Below are positions 8,573 through 16,532 of a stretch of DNA of 64,000 bases, in pieces. Numbering within the stretch: the stretch's first letter is position 1; the number at the start of each line of letters is the position of its first letter. Source of the DNA: Hymenobacter lucidus. GTDB lineage: Bacteria; Bacteroidota; Bacteroidia; Cytophagales; Hymenobacteraceae. The stretch lies in contig NZ_JAJADR010000003.1 of assembly GCF_020447265.1 (NCBI RefSeq), forward strand, positions 248,001 to 312,000, read 5' to 3'. Both the position numbers and the translations under genes were made by a program. The notes beneath the pieces were generated by a model. That model was not told the DNA's origin and searched no databases. It saw only the letters and a list, made by a program, of their open reading frames with translations.

Positions 8573-8580
8573 TAGCTTTG
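8573..8580 (+). promoter_or_regulatory. Candidate Bacteroidetes -7 element TAGCTTTG
   Basis: TAGCTTTG matches the TAnnTTTG -7 consensus and lies 49 nt before the ATG at 8629. I see no clear TTG/TTTG -33 box at the right spacing. The rest of the 324-nt divergent interval 8305-8628 shows nothing else I can support. Confidence 0.4.
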
Positions 8581-8628
8581 ATGCGCGCTATGCCGGCCGG
8601 CTTATCCTCTTCGCTTTTTCCCGCCTCT

Positions 8629-9183
8629 ATGAAATACTTTTTCGCCGCTATTCTCCTTTTCTCAGTACACGTAGCCGAGGCCCAGATTCGGGGTCTGATG
8701 ATGGGCGTGCAGGGCGCAAATGCCGCCTACCGCTTGGCCAACCACAAGAAGAAGCCGACCTCCACCAAGGGGAAGCAGGCGGCCAAAGCGGAACCCGTAC
8801 CCGCCGTAGTGCTGCCGGCCGTGAAGCAGGTCACACCCTTCACCTACCGGGGCCAGAGCGTGTCGCACCAGCGCACGGCCCCCGACCAGCTCAAGGGCAA
8901 GGGGAAAGCCGAAATCCTGGCCCTCGAAGCTCTGCTCGACGAAACCCACACCGCCATGCAGGCCGACACGCTACAGCCTTTCCTGCCGGCGGGCCGCTTC
9001 GAGGCAACCGTAGCGGCGGCCCGTACTGCCGCCGCGGCTCGCCCCTCTTGGGACTATGCACCCTACCAAAATGAGCTGGCCTTCTACCAGCAGGAGGAGG
9101 CCCGCCGCCAGCTCGTGCTGAACCCACCCCCACCGGCCCCAGTACGCGCCCCCCGCAAGCCGCCGGTCAAACGCGGCAAGTAA
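8629..9183 (+). CDS. Secreted basic hypothetical protein
   Basis: 184 aa from the ATG at 8629, chosen because MKYFFAAILLFSVHVAEAQ is a textbook signal peptide; the frame is open upstream but without support. The mature part is Lys/Ala/Pro-rich: a basic stretch HKKKPTSTKGKQAAKAEP, a central segment (FTYRGQSVSHQRTAPDQLKG), an acidic helical region (EILALEALLDETHTAMQAD), and a Pro/Arg tail (PPPPAPVRAPRKPPVKRGK). No domain is recognised. Its own terminator follows 21 nt beyond the stop. Low-complexity ends and a single transcription unit suggest a small periplasmic or surface protein of unknown role. Confidence 0.7.
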   Translation: MKYFFAAILLFSVHVAEAQIRGLMMGVQGANAAYRLANHKKKPTSTKGKQAAKAEPVPAVVLPAVKQVTPFTYRGQSVSHQRTAPDQLKGKGKAEILALEALLDETHTAMQADTLQPFLPAGRFEATVAAARTAAAARPSWDYAPYQNELAFYQQEEARRQLVLNPPPPAPVRAPRKPPVKRGK

Positions 9184-9204
9184 CCGCCTCGCCTAGCTAG
9201 CTAA

Positions 9205-9238
9205 AAAACACCCCGCAACGTGAGCTGCGGGGTGTTTT
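9205..9238. terminator. Strong bidirectional hairpin terminator
   Basis: Perfect 13-bp arms AAAACACCCCGCA (9205-9217) and TGCGGGGTGTTTT (9226-9238) with an 8-nt loop, followed by GGTTTTT. It ends the small secreted-protein gene. Confidence 0.85.
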
Positions 9239-9375
9239 GGTTTTTACGCGTACTCTTTTCGAATCATGTAGCACTGCCTGCCTGCGGCTCACCGTTGAAC
9301 GATGATGTCCAGATATAACCAGAGCAAACACCGTCAGCAACGATTGAGACGCAACCTTACGTCTCTACAGCGGGG

Positions 9376-11157
9376 CTACTTCTGGGTGGCGGCCCAGGCG
9401 TCCATCGACTTTTCGGCAATGGCCAGGGGCATGGCGGCGTTTTCCAGCAGCTGGTCGTGGAAGGCGCTGAGCTTGAACTTGGGGCCCAGCTGCTTCTGGT
9501 ACTTGGCGCGCAGCTCCATGATTTTCATCTGGCCGGTTTTGTAGGCCAACGCCTGCCCGGGCCAGGCCATATACCGCTCAATTTCGGCCGTGGCGGCCTG
9601 CTCGTCGATGGAGCGGTTGTCCATCATGTACTTGATGGCCTGCTCGCGGGTCATGTTTTTGGTGTGCATGCCCACGTCTACCACCAGGCGAATGGCGCGG
9701 TGCATCTCCCCGTTCAGGGCGCCCATGCGTTGGTAGGGGTCGGTGTAGAGGCCCAGCTCTTTGCCCAGACTTTCGGTATAGAGCGCCCAACCTTCACTAA
9801 AGGCGCTGTAGAAACCGAAGCGGCGGAACTTGGGCAGCTTCTCATTTTCCTGCTGCAGGGCAATCTGGTAGTGGTGGCCTGGAATGGCCTCGTGCAGAAA
9901 CAACGACTCCATGCCGCGCGTCACGTTGTACTTGGTGGCGTCGATGATGGGCACGTAGAAGATGCCAGGGCGGGAGCCATCGGCCAGGCCGCGGTTGTAC
10001 TGAGCACTGGCCGAGGCGGCGCGAAAGGCTTCGGTCTGGCGCACCTCGAAGCCGGTTTTGGGCGTGCGGCCGAACATCTTTTTCAGGTTGGGGTCAATCT
10101 TGGCCTGAATGCCCCGGTACACGTTCAGCACCTCGTCGGCGGTTTTGAAGGGCATGAACTTGGGGTCGGTGTTGAGGTAGGTGAAAAAGGCGTTCAAATC
10201 ACCCTTGAAGCCGGTTTCGGTCTTAATCTTCTCCATTTCCTGCCGGATGCGCTTCACTTCGCTCAAGCCAGTCTGGTAGATTTCCTCGGGCTTTTTGTCG
10301 GTGGTCGTCCAGAACTTCACGGCATAGCGGTACATATCGGCCCCGCCGGGCACGGCCGAAATGCCGGTGGTGGTGCGGGCCTTGGGCAGGTACTCGTTCT
10401 TGAGAAAGTCGTGCAGCTTCTGGTAGGTGGGCGCCACCTGCTCCCGGATGGCTTGCTGGTAGGCCGCCGTGAGGCGCTGCTGCTCGGCGGCGGGCACGGC
10501 CGCCGGAAACTTGGCCACGGGCCCGTAGAAGATGCTTTTGGCCGGGTCCGTCGTGACCATGGCCTGGAGCTGGGGCAGCATTTTCTCAACCAGCGGCCGG
10601 GGCATCACCACGCCGGCCTGCATACCGCGCCGGAAGTTGCTGATGGCCGTATCGGCCCACACGGGGTAAGCCCGCACCCGGCTCAGCCAGTTGTCGTAGT
10701 CCTGGGTGGTTTTGAAGGGTTGATTACCGGAGCCCGCGCCCAGCTGGGCTAGGCCAATAGGCAGGCCGCTGAACTGGTTGAAGGGCATCATCCAGTCATT
10801 TTGCTTGAGGCCTTCCAGGCGCATCTGCATCTCGTAGAGGAAGATGTCGTAGCTCACCCGGTCGTTATCGGAGAGCTTGGCGCGGTCCACCTTCTTTACC
10901 TGCTCCAGGTACTGCTGAAAAAACTGGCGCTGGGCCGTGCGGTAGGCCTGGGTACCGGTGTTGGGCAGCTGGTCGTTGTAGCGGTTGTCGCCCTGGGAAG
11001 TGGCTTCCAGCGGAAACAGCTTGGCGCGCTCATCCCAGTACTTCTCGAACAGAGCGGCCAGCGCCGGCGAATCGGCGGCTACGGGGGCGGCGGTATGGCT
11101 CATCAGGGGGCCCAGCAGGGCCACGGCTACGGCGGCCGACAGAAACAGATGCTTCAC
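9376..11157 (-). CDS. DUF885 family secreted metallopeptidase-like protein
   Basis: 593 aa from a GTG at 11155-11157, with signal peptide LFLSAAVAVALLGPLMSHTAA. The long all-helical sequence carries the DUF885 hallmark HEAIPGHHYQ (about 430-440), followed by FSEGWALYTESLGKELGLY and a late YMAWPGQALAYKTGQ segment. The HExxx(G)HH plus downstream Glu layout resembles the gluzincin zinc site, so DUF885 proteins are thought to be metallo-carboxypeptidase-like, acting in the periplasm. Length matches the family (about 580-600). It stands alone, convergent with the terminator at 9205-9238, and back to back with the amylase gene. The substrate is unknown. Confidence 0.93.
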   Translation of the reverse strand: MKHLFLSAAVAVALLGPLMSHTAAPVAADSPALAALFEKYWDERAKLFPLEATSQGDNRYNDQLPNTGTQAYRTAQRQFFQQYLEQVKKVDRAKLSDNDRVSYDIFLYEMQMRLEGLKQNDWMMPFNQFSGLPIGLAQLGAGSGNQPFKTTQDYDNWLSRVRAYPVWADTAISNFRRGMQAGVVMPRPLVEKMLPQLQAMVTTDPAKSIFYGPVAKFPAAVPAAEQQRLTAAYQQAIREQVAPTYQKLHDFLKNEYLPKARTTTGISAVPGGADMYRYAVKFWTTTDKKPEEIYQTGLSEVKRIRQEMEKIKTETGFKGDLNAFFTYLNTDPKFMPFKTADEVLNVYRGIQAKIDPNLKKMFGRTPKTGFEVRQTEAFRAASASAQYNRGLADGSRPGIFYVPIIDATKYNVTRGMESLFLHEAIPGHHYQIALQQENEKLPKFRRFGFYSAFSEGWALYTESLGKELGLYTDPYQRMGALNGEMHRAIRLVVDVGMHTKNMTREQAIKYMMDNRSIDEQAATAEIERYMAWPGQALAYKTGQMKIMELRAKYQKQLGPKFKLSAFHDQLLENAAMPLAIAEKSMDAWAATQK

Positions 11158-11319
11158 GGAAGGTAGAATGGTGGTGGAAGCTTAAATGTAGGGCGGTTTG
11201 GGCGGGGCTACTATCCGGCGGTGCCGGAAAAACTTTTTCACCGACAGTTTCCCCAATTTCGGGCTACCTTTATAGAAGGATTTCTTGCGTCGTTTATTCC
11301 GTATTCCCACCTCATCTTG

Positions 11320-13863
11320 ATGAAACACTTTTTACTTTTTACCCTGCTGCTCAGCAGCCTCGGCGCCCGGGCCGCGCAGCTGACTTTCCGGGTGGATATG
11401 CGCCTGCAGACGGTGGCCGCCAGCGGTGTGCACGTCGCCGGCAACTTCCAGGCCGCTGCTGGCTTTGCTGGCGACTGGAACCCGGCTACTACCCTGCTCA
11501 CCGACCCCGACAACGACAAGATTTACGAGGTGACGGTGAACGTGCCGGCCGGTACGTACCTCTATAAGTTTGTGAACGGCAACGCCTGGACCGGGGCCGA
11601 GCTGCCACCCGCTGCCTGCGGCGTGGCCGACGGCGGCGGCAACGTGAACCGCCAGGTGCTGGTAGCTGGCAGCAACGTGCGCCTGCCTGCCCCGGCCTTT
11701 GGCGAGTGCAGCACCCAGGTGAAGTTTGCGGTGAACATGCGCGGCCAGACCGTGTCGCGCAACGGCATCCACGTTATCGGCAACTTCCAGCCCCTGGCCG
11801 GCTACGGCACCGAGGGTGATGCTACCGCCCTACCCCTGACCGACGACAACGGCGACGGTATCTACGAGGTGCAGATTGCCATGCCTGGCCCCATCCGTTT
11901 CCTATACCGCTTTGTGAACGGCAACACCCCGGCCGACGCCGAAGCCGTGCCCGCCAGCTGCGGCCAGCCTGATGGCGCCGGCGTACTGAACCGCTTATTC
12001 GATGCCACTGCCGCCGTGAATACCATGCCGGCCGTGTGCTTCAACACCTGCCAGACCTGCTCGCCTTCCCTCTCCGACTACAGCACCCACTGGTGGAACG
12101 ACGCGGTGTTCTACGAAATCTTCGTGCGCAGCTTCTATGACACCAACGGCGACGGGCAGGGCGACTTTGCCGGCCTCACCCAGAAGCTCGACTACCTCAA
12201 TGACGGCAACCCGGCCACCACTACCGATTTGGGTATTACCGGCATCTGGCTGATGCCCATGATGGAGTCGCCGAGCTACCACGGCTACGACGTGACCAAC
12301 TACAAGGCCACCGAGCCCGACTACGGCACGATGGCCGAGTTCGAAGCCTTTATGGCCGCGGCCCACGCCCGCGGCATCAAGGTCATCATCGACCTGGTGC
12401 TCAACCATACCTCCAGCCAGCACCCCTGGTTTCAGCAGTCGGCCAGCAGTGCTACCAGCGCCTACCGCGACTGGTACCGGTGGTCGGCCACCAACCCCGG
12501 CGCGGGCTGGTACCAGCGCAACGGCAGCTACTACTACGGCTACTTCTGGAGCGAAATGCCCGATTTGAACTGGCGCAGCGCCGGCCTGAAAGCTGCTATG
12601 TGGGACGCCACGCGATTCTGGCTGAAAAAGGGCGTGGACGGCTACCGCCTCGACGCGGTGAAGTTTCTGGTCGAAAACGGCACCACCATCGAAAACACGC
12701 CCGAGACGATGAATATTCTCGAAGTGTTTCACGACTCGGTGCGGGCCGTGAATCCCAACGCTTTTACCGTGGGCGAAGCCTGGTCGAACACGCCGGCCGT
12801 GGTGCCCTACGTACTCAATCAGCGCCTCGATGCCTGCTTTGAATTCGACCTGGCCTCGGCTATCATCAGCAGCGTGAATGCCGGCAACCCTGCCGCCTTG
12901 CGCACCCAGCTCGACCTCGTGGACCGCTCCTACCCCAAGCTGCAGTACGCCACTTTCCTCACCAACCACGACCAGAACCGCGTGATGGGGCTGCTCGGCG
13001 GCAACGTGGCCCGCATGAAGCAGGCCGCCGCCCTCTACCTGACCATGCCCGGCGTGCCTTTCCTGTACTACGGCGAGGAAGTAGGCATGCTCGGCACCGG
13101 CGCCGACGAAGACAAGCGCAAGCCCATGCAGTGGACCAGCGGCGCCAACGCGGGTTTCACCACCGGCTCGCCCTGGCGCGGCGTGAACTCCAACTACGCG
13201 CAGTTCAACGTGGCCACCCAACAAGCCGACCCGACTTCGCTGCTCAACCACTACAAGCAGCTCATCCGGCTGCGCAACACCCACGAGGCCTTGCGCAAAG
13301 GCTACGTGCTGCCCGTAACTACCTCGGCCTCGCCCCTGCTCGGCTACGCCCGCGTGTTCAATCAGGAAGCCATTGTAACGGTGACCAATATGGGCACCGC
13401 CGCCAGCAGCCCCACGCTGGCCCTGAGCGTATCCACGCTGCCAGCCGGCATCTACCAGGCCACGGAGCTGCTCTCGGGCCAGACGGCGGGCACCGTGACG
13501 CTAAACGCCCAGGGCGGCGTGAGCAACTGGACGCCCACGCTGGCGGCACTGCCCGCTAACGGCACCTGGCTGCTGCGTCTGGTGCCCACGTTTGCCACGG
13601 CCACCAGCGGCAAGCAGTCGAGTTTCACGGCTCAGCTCTACCCCAACCCCGCCACCAACCAGGTGCGCCTGGAGCTGGGCGCTGCCCCCACGGCGTCGGC
13701 CACGGTACAGGTATACGACCTGCAGGGCCGGCTGCTGCACACGGCTTCCTTCGCGGGCCGCACCCACCAGCTGAACACCAGCGCCTGGGCCGAGGGCGTG
13801 TACTTCCTGCGTATCCAGTCGGGCACGGCCGTGTCGACGCAGCGGCTGCTGGTGACGCACTAA
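11320..13863 (+). CDS. Secreted GH13 alpha-amylase with two N-terminal starch-binding-like modules and T9SS type A domain
   Basis: 847 aa from the ATG at 11320, where MKHFLLFTLLLSSLGARAAQ is the signal peptide. Two tandem beta-sandwich modules follow (about 21-125 and 127-230). They are alike in LTFRVDMRLQTVAASGVHV and VKFAVNMRGQTVSRNGIHV and resemble CBM20/48/69-like glycogen-binding folds. The catalytic barrel (about 250-690) has all four GH13 regions: VIIDLVLNHTS (about 355), GVDGYRLDAVKF (nucleophile Asp, about 439-445), FTVGEAW (acid/base Glu) and FLTNHDQNR. A C-terminal beta domain precedes the sorting domain (LYPNPATNQ ... YDLQGRLLHT ... GVYFLRI). It should hydrolyse alpha-1,4-glucans outside the cell. 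No sus-like partners adjoin it. Confidence 0.95.
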   Translation: MKHFLLFTLLLSSLGARAAQLTFRVDMRLQTVAASGVHVAGNFQAAAGFAGDWNPATTLLTDPDNDKIYEVTVNVPAGTYLYKFVNGNAWTGAELPPAACGVADGGGNVNRQVLVAGSNVRLPAPAFGECSTQVKFAVNMRGQTVSRNGIHVIGNFQPLAGYGTEGDATALPLTDDNGDGIYEVQIAMPGPIRFLYRFVNGNTPADAEAVPASCGQPDGAGVLNRLFDATAAVNTMPAVCFNTCQTCSPSLSDYSTHWWNDAVFYEIFVRSFYDTNGDGQGDFAGLTQKLDYLNDGNPATTTDLGITGIWLMPMMESPSYHGYDVTNYKATEPDYGTMAEFEAFMAAAHARGIKVIIDLVLNHTSSQHPWFQQSASSATSAYRDWYRWSATNPGAGWYQRNGSYYYGYFWSEMPDLNWRSAGLKAAMWDATRFWLKKGVDGYRLDAVKFLVENGTTIENTPETMNILEVFHDSVRAVNPNAFTVGEAWSNTPAVVPYVLNQRLDACFEFDLASAIISSVNAGNPAALRTQLDLVDRSYPKLQYATFLTNHDQNRVMGLLGGNVARMKQAAALYLTMPGVPFLYYGEEVGMLGTGADEDKRKPMQWTSGANAGFTTGSPWRGVNSNYAQFNVATQQADPTSLLNHYKQLIRLRNTHEALRKGYVLPVTTSASPLLGYARVFNQEAIVTVTNMGTAASSPTLALSVSTLPAGIYQATELLSGQTAGTVTLNAQGGVSNWTPTLAALPANGTWLLRLVPTFATATSGKQSSFTAQLYPNPATNQVRLELGAAPTASATVQVYDLQGRLLHTASFAGRTHQLNTSAWAEGVYFLRIQSGTAVSTQRLLVTH

Positions 13864-13973
13864 TGGTTGCTTAGCTAGTTGTTGGCAGAAGCAGGTATTT
13901 AGCATCAAAAACAGAACGTCATTCCAAACGACTTTCCGAAGCTTAGGCCATCAACAAGGTCATACCGCCCATC

Positions 13974-14010
13974 AACAAGGCCCGGCGCTACGGTAGCGCC
14001 GGGCCTTGTT
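13974..14010. terminator. Long perfect hairpin between convergent amylase and permease genes
   Basis: Arms 13974-13991 and 13993-14010 are perfectly complementary (AACAAGGCCCGGCGCTAC and its reverse complement) around a single central base. It sits between two convergent genes and so can end both. Confidence 0.8.
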
Positions 14011-14041
14011 CGTGTTTGCCAACAGGTTTGCAAAGTCCTGC

Positions 14042-16468
14042 TTACTCGGCCCGCAGATTGGTGACCGGGTTGGCTGTGGCGGCCCGCACGGCTTGGTAGC
14101 CCACGGTAAGAAAGGCCACCACCGCTGCCAGCAGGCCCGCGGCTCCGAAGGCCCACAGCGGCATATCGATGCGGTAGGCGAAGTCCTGGAGCCAGCGGCT
14201 CATGGCCAGCCAGGCGGCGGGAAAGGCAATAACGGCTGCCACCAGCACCAGCAGCAGAAACTCCTTCGAGAGCAGCGCCACGATGGTGGGCACGCTGGCT
14301 CCGAGCACCTTGCGAATCCCGATTTCCTTTTTGCGCCGCTCGGCCGCGTAGGTAGCCAGGCCAAATAGTCCGAGGCAGCCCACGAAAATGGCAATGCCGG
14401 TGAAGGTCCAGAGCAGGGTTTTGAGCTTGTCCTCGGCCTTATACATCTCGTCGAAATTGTCGTCCAAAAACCGGTACTCGATGGGGCTCTCGGGGTTGAA
14501 CCGGCCCCACACCTGCTTGACGCCCTCCACCGAGCTGCCGACGTTGTCGCCCTTCAGCTTCACGGCCACCTTCCAGTAGGCTGGTGGAAATATCTGCAGC
14601 ACGGCCGGTTCCAGCTTGTCGTAGAGACTCTTGTAGTGGAAGTCCTTGACCACGCCGATGACCTTGCCCACCTTCAACGAGTCGGGGTTTTGGTCGCTCC
14701 ACACTTGCCATTTCATGATGCGCCCCAGGGCCTGCTCCGGCGTGCCGAAGCCCAGCTCTTTCACGGCCGTTTCGTTGATGATGAAGGCCTGGTCTTTGTC
14801 GGTTTTCAGGTCCGGAGAAAAGTCGCGGCCCGCCACCAGTTGTAGGCCCAGGGTGTTGAGGTAGTCATAGTCTACCATCAGCTGCGTGACGCCGTAGTTT
14901 TTCTGCTCGCCGTTGGTGGGCACGATGATACCGTCGCCGGCCACCTGGTCGCCGGGGAAGCCGTAGCCGATGCTGGCCGACACCACGCCGGGCACCTGCC
15001 GCAGCTCGTTTTTGAAGGTTTCGTAGTGTCGGCTCATGTTGTCGCCGCGCATGGGAAAGAACATGATTTGCTCCCGGTTGAAGCCCAGGTCCTTGTTGTG
15101 CAGGTAGCTTACCTGCCGAAACACCACAATGGCGCAGATAATGAGAAACACCGACAGTGCAAACTGCACCACAATCAGCCCGTGCCGCAGCCACTGCACC
15201 CGGCCAAAGATTCCATCCGTGACGACGGCGCTTTTCAACACCTTCACCGGCTGAAAGCTGGAGAGCACCAGCGCCGGGTAGAAGCCGGCCAGCAGCCCCA
15301 CCACCACCGTGAGCACCACCAGAATACCCAGCAGCGCAGGGTTACGAAGCAGGTCAAACGTCATTGTTTTACCCGTAAAGGCGTTCAGGGCGGGTAGCAG
15401 CAGGGCCGTGAGCAGCGTTGCCAGCAGCACGCTCACCAGCGTGAGCAGCACCGTTTCGCTCAGAAACTGTAGCATCAGCTGCTGGCGGCTGGCCCCGATG
15501 GTTTTGCGGATGCCCACTTCCTTGGCCCGCTGCATCGATTTGGCCGTGGCCAGATTCACGAAGTTGAAGACGGCAATCAGCAGAATGAAAGCGGCTATGA
15601 AGCTCAGGGCCTTCACATAGGTGATGTTGCCCTTCACCGTCAGATCGTACTTGAAGGTGGCCGAGTACAGGTGAATATCCCGCAGCGGCTGCAAAAACGG
15701 CTTGTCGTTCATTTCCTCATCCTTCATCGTGGGCTTCACCTGCTCCACGATGTAGCGCTGCAGCTTGGCCTGGGTTTGGGCAGCATCGGCACCGGGGCGC
15801 AGCCGGGCGTAGGTAAAAAACTGGTGCCAGCCCCATCTTTTCATGCGGGCTGCCGGTAGCTGCGCCGCCGCCAGCGGCACGAGGTAATTTACCTTCAGGT
15901 GGAATTTCGACAAGTCGTTGCGCAGCACGCCTTTCACCACAAAGCCCGTAGTGTCTATCTTCACCTCTTTGCCCACGGGGTTTTCGGGGCCAAAAAAGCT
16001 GGTGGCCACGTCTTCAGTGAGCACAATGGAGGTGGGCGCATCCAGCGCGCCGGCGGCCGAGCCGTACTTAAAGGCCAGCGGAAACACTCCGAAGAAAGTC
16101 GAGTCCACCAGCAGCCCGTCTTTGACGTAAATCTTTTTGTCGCCCACGACCAGCAGGTTGGTGGTTGGATTCATCAGGATGCGCGCGGTTTGCTCGACTT
16201 CGGGAAACTCCTGTTTTAGGGTGGTGGCGTACATGGGCGACACCGGGCTGTAGGTTTCCGGCGTTTCCTTGCTGGTTTGCTCGGTGTAGATACGGTACAC
16301 CCGCTCGCCGGCGGGCAGGAATTTGTCGAACTGTAGCTCGTCGTACACAAACAGGCCGATGAGCAGGCAGGCCGTGAGGCCCAGGGCCAGGCCGGCAATA
16401 TTGAGAAAGGAAAAGCCCTTGTGCCGGACGAGGTTGCGGTAGGCCACCAGGAAGTAGTTCTTGAACAT
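14042..16468 (-). CDS. ABC transporter permease, MacB/FtsX type
   Basis: 808 aa, ATG at 16466-16468. An N-terminal transmembrane helix (about 20-42, FLNIAGLALGLTACLLIGLFVYD) is followed by a MacB-type periplasmic core domain, three membrane helices in mid-protein (about 285-420), a second periplasmic domain (about 440-660) and a further membrane block at the end including ERRKKEIGIRKVLGAS. This duplicated MacB_PCD/FtsX layout is typical of Bacteroidota efflux permeases of about 790-810 aa. It is last in the unit adaptor-ATPase-permease-permease, 64 nt from the preceding permease. These permeases couple ATP hydrolysis to moving an envelope substrate (peptide, lipid or drug); the substrate is unknown. 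It ends before the hairpin at 13974-14010. Confidence 0.93.
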   Translation of the reverse strand: MFKNYFLVAYRNLVRHKGFSFLNIAGLALGLTACLLIGLFVYDELQFDKFLPAGERVYRIYTEQTSKETPETYSPVSPMYATTLKQEFPEVEQTARILMNPTTNLLVVGDKKIYVKDGLLVDSTFFGVFPLAFKYGSAAGALDAPTSIVLTEDVATSFFGPENPVGKEVKIDTTGFVVKGVLRNDLSKFHLKVNYLVPLAAAQLPAARMKRWGWHQFFTYARLRPGADAAQTQAKLQRYIVEQVKPTMKDEEMNDKPFLQPLRDIHLYSATFKYDLTVKGNITYVKALSFIAAFILLIAVFNFVNLATAKSMQRAKEVGIRKTIGASRQQLMLQFLSETVLLTLVSVLLATLLTALLLPALNAFTGKTMTFDLLRNPALLGILVVLTVVVGLLAGFYPALVLSSFQPVKVLKSAVVTDGIFGRVQWLRHGLIVVQFALSVFLIICAIVVFRQVSYLHNKDLGFNREQIMFFPMRGDNMSRHYETFKNELRQVPGVVSASIGYGFPGDQVAGDGIIVPTNGEQKNYGVTQLMVDYDYLNTLGLQLVAGRDFSPDLKTDKDQAFIINETAVKELGFGTPEQALGRIMKWQVWSDQNPDSLKVGKVIGVVKDFHYKSLYDKLEPAVLQIFPPAYWKVAVKLKGDNVGSSVEGVKQVWGRFNPESPIEYRFLDDNFDEMYKAEDKLKTLLWTFTGIAIFVGCLGLFGLATYAAERRKKEIGIRKVLGASVPTIVALLSKEFLLLVLVAAVIAFPAAWLAMSRWLQDFAYRIDMPLWAFGAAGLLAAVVAFLTVGYQAVRAATANPVTNLRAE

Positions 16469-16532
16469 GGCGGTGAAGATTTAGAAAGGAAACAAAGCAG
16501 AAACACCCAGTAAAAGCTGCAATGGCCGCCGC

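Noticed and set aside
9457..10752. Plus-strand open frame of 431 codons over the DUF885 gene
   Set aside because: Antisense shadow with skewed composition; DUF885 motif is on the other strand.
11995..13284. Minus-strand open frame of 429 codons within the amylase gene
   Set aside because: Antisense to all four GH13 regions; His/Val/Gly-rich composition without homology signals.
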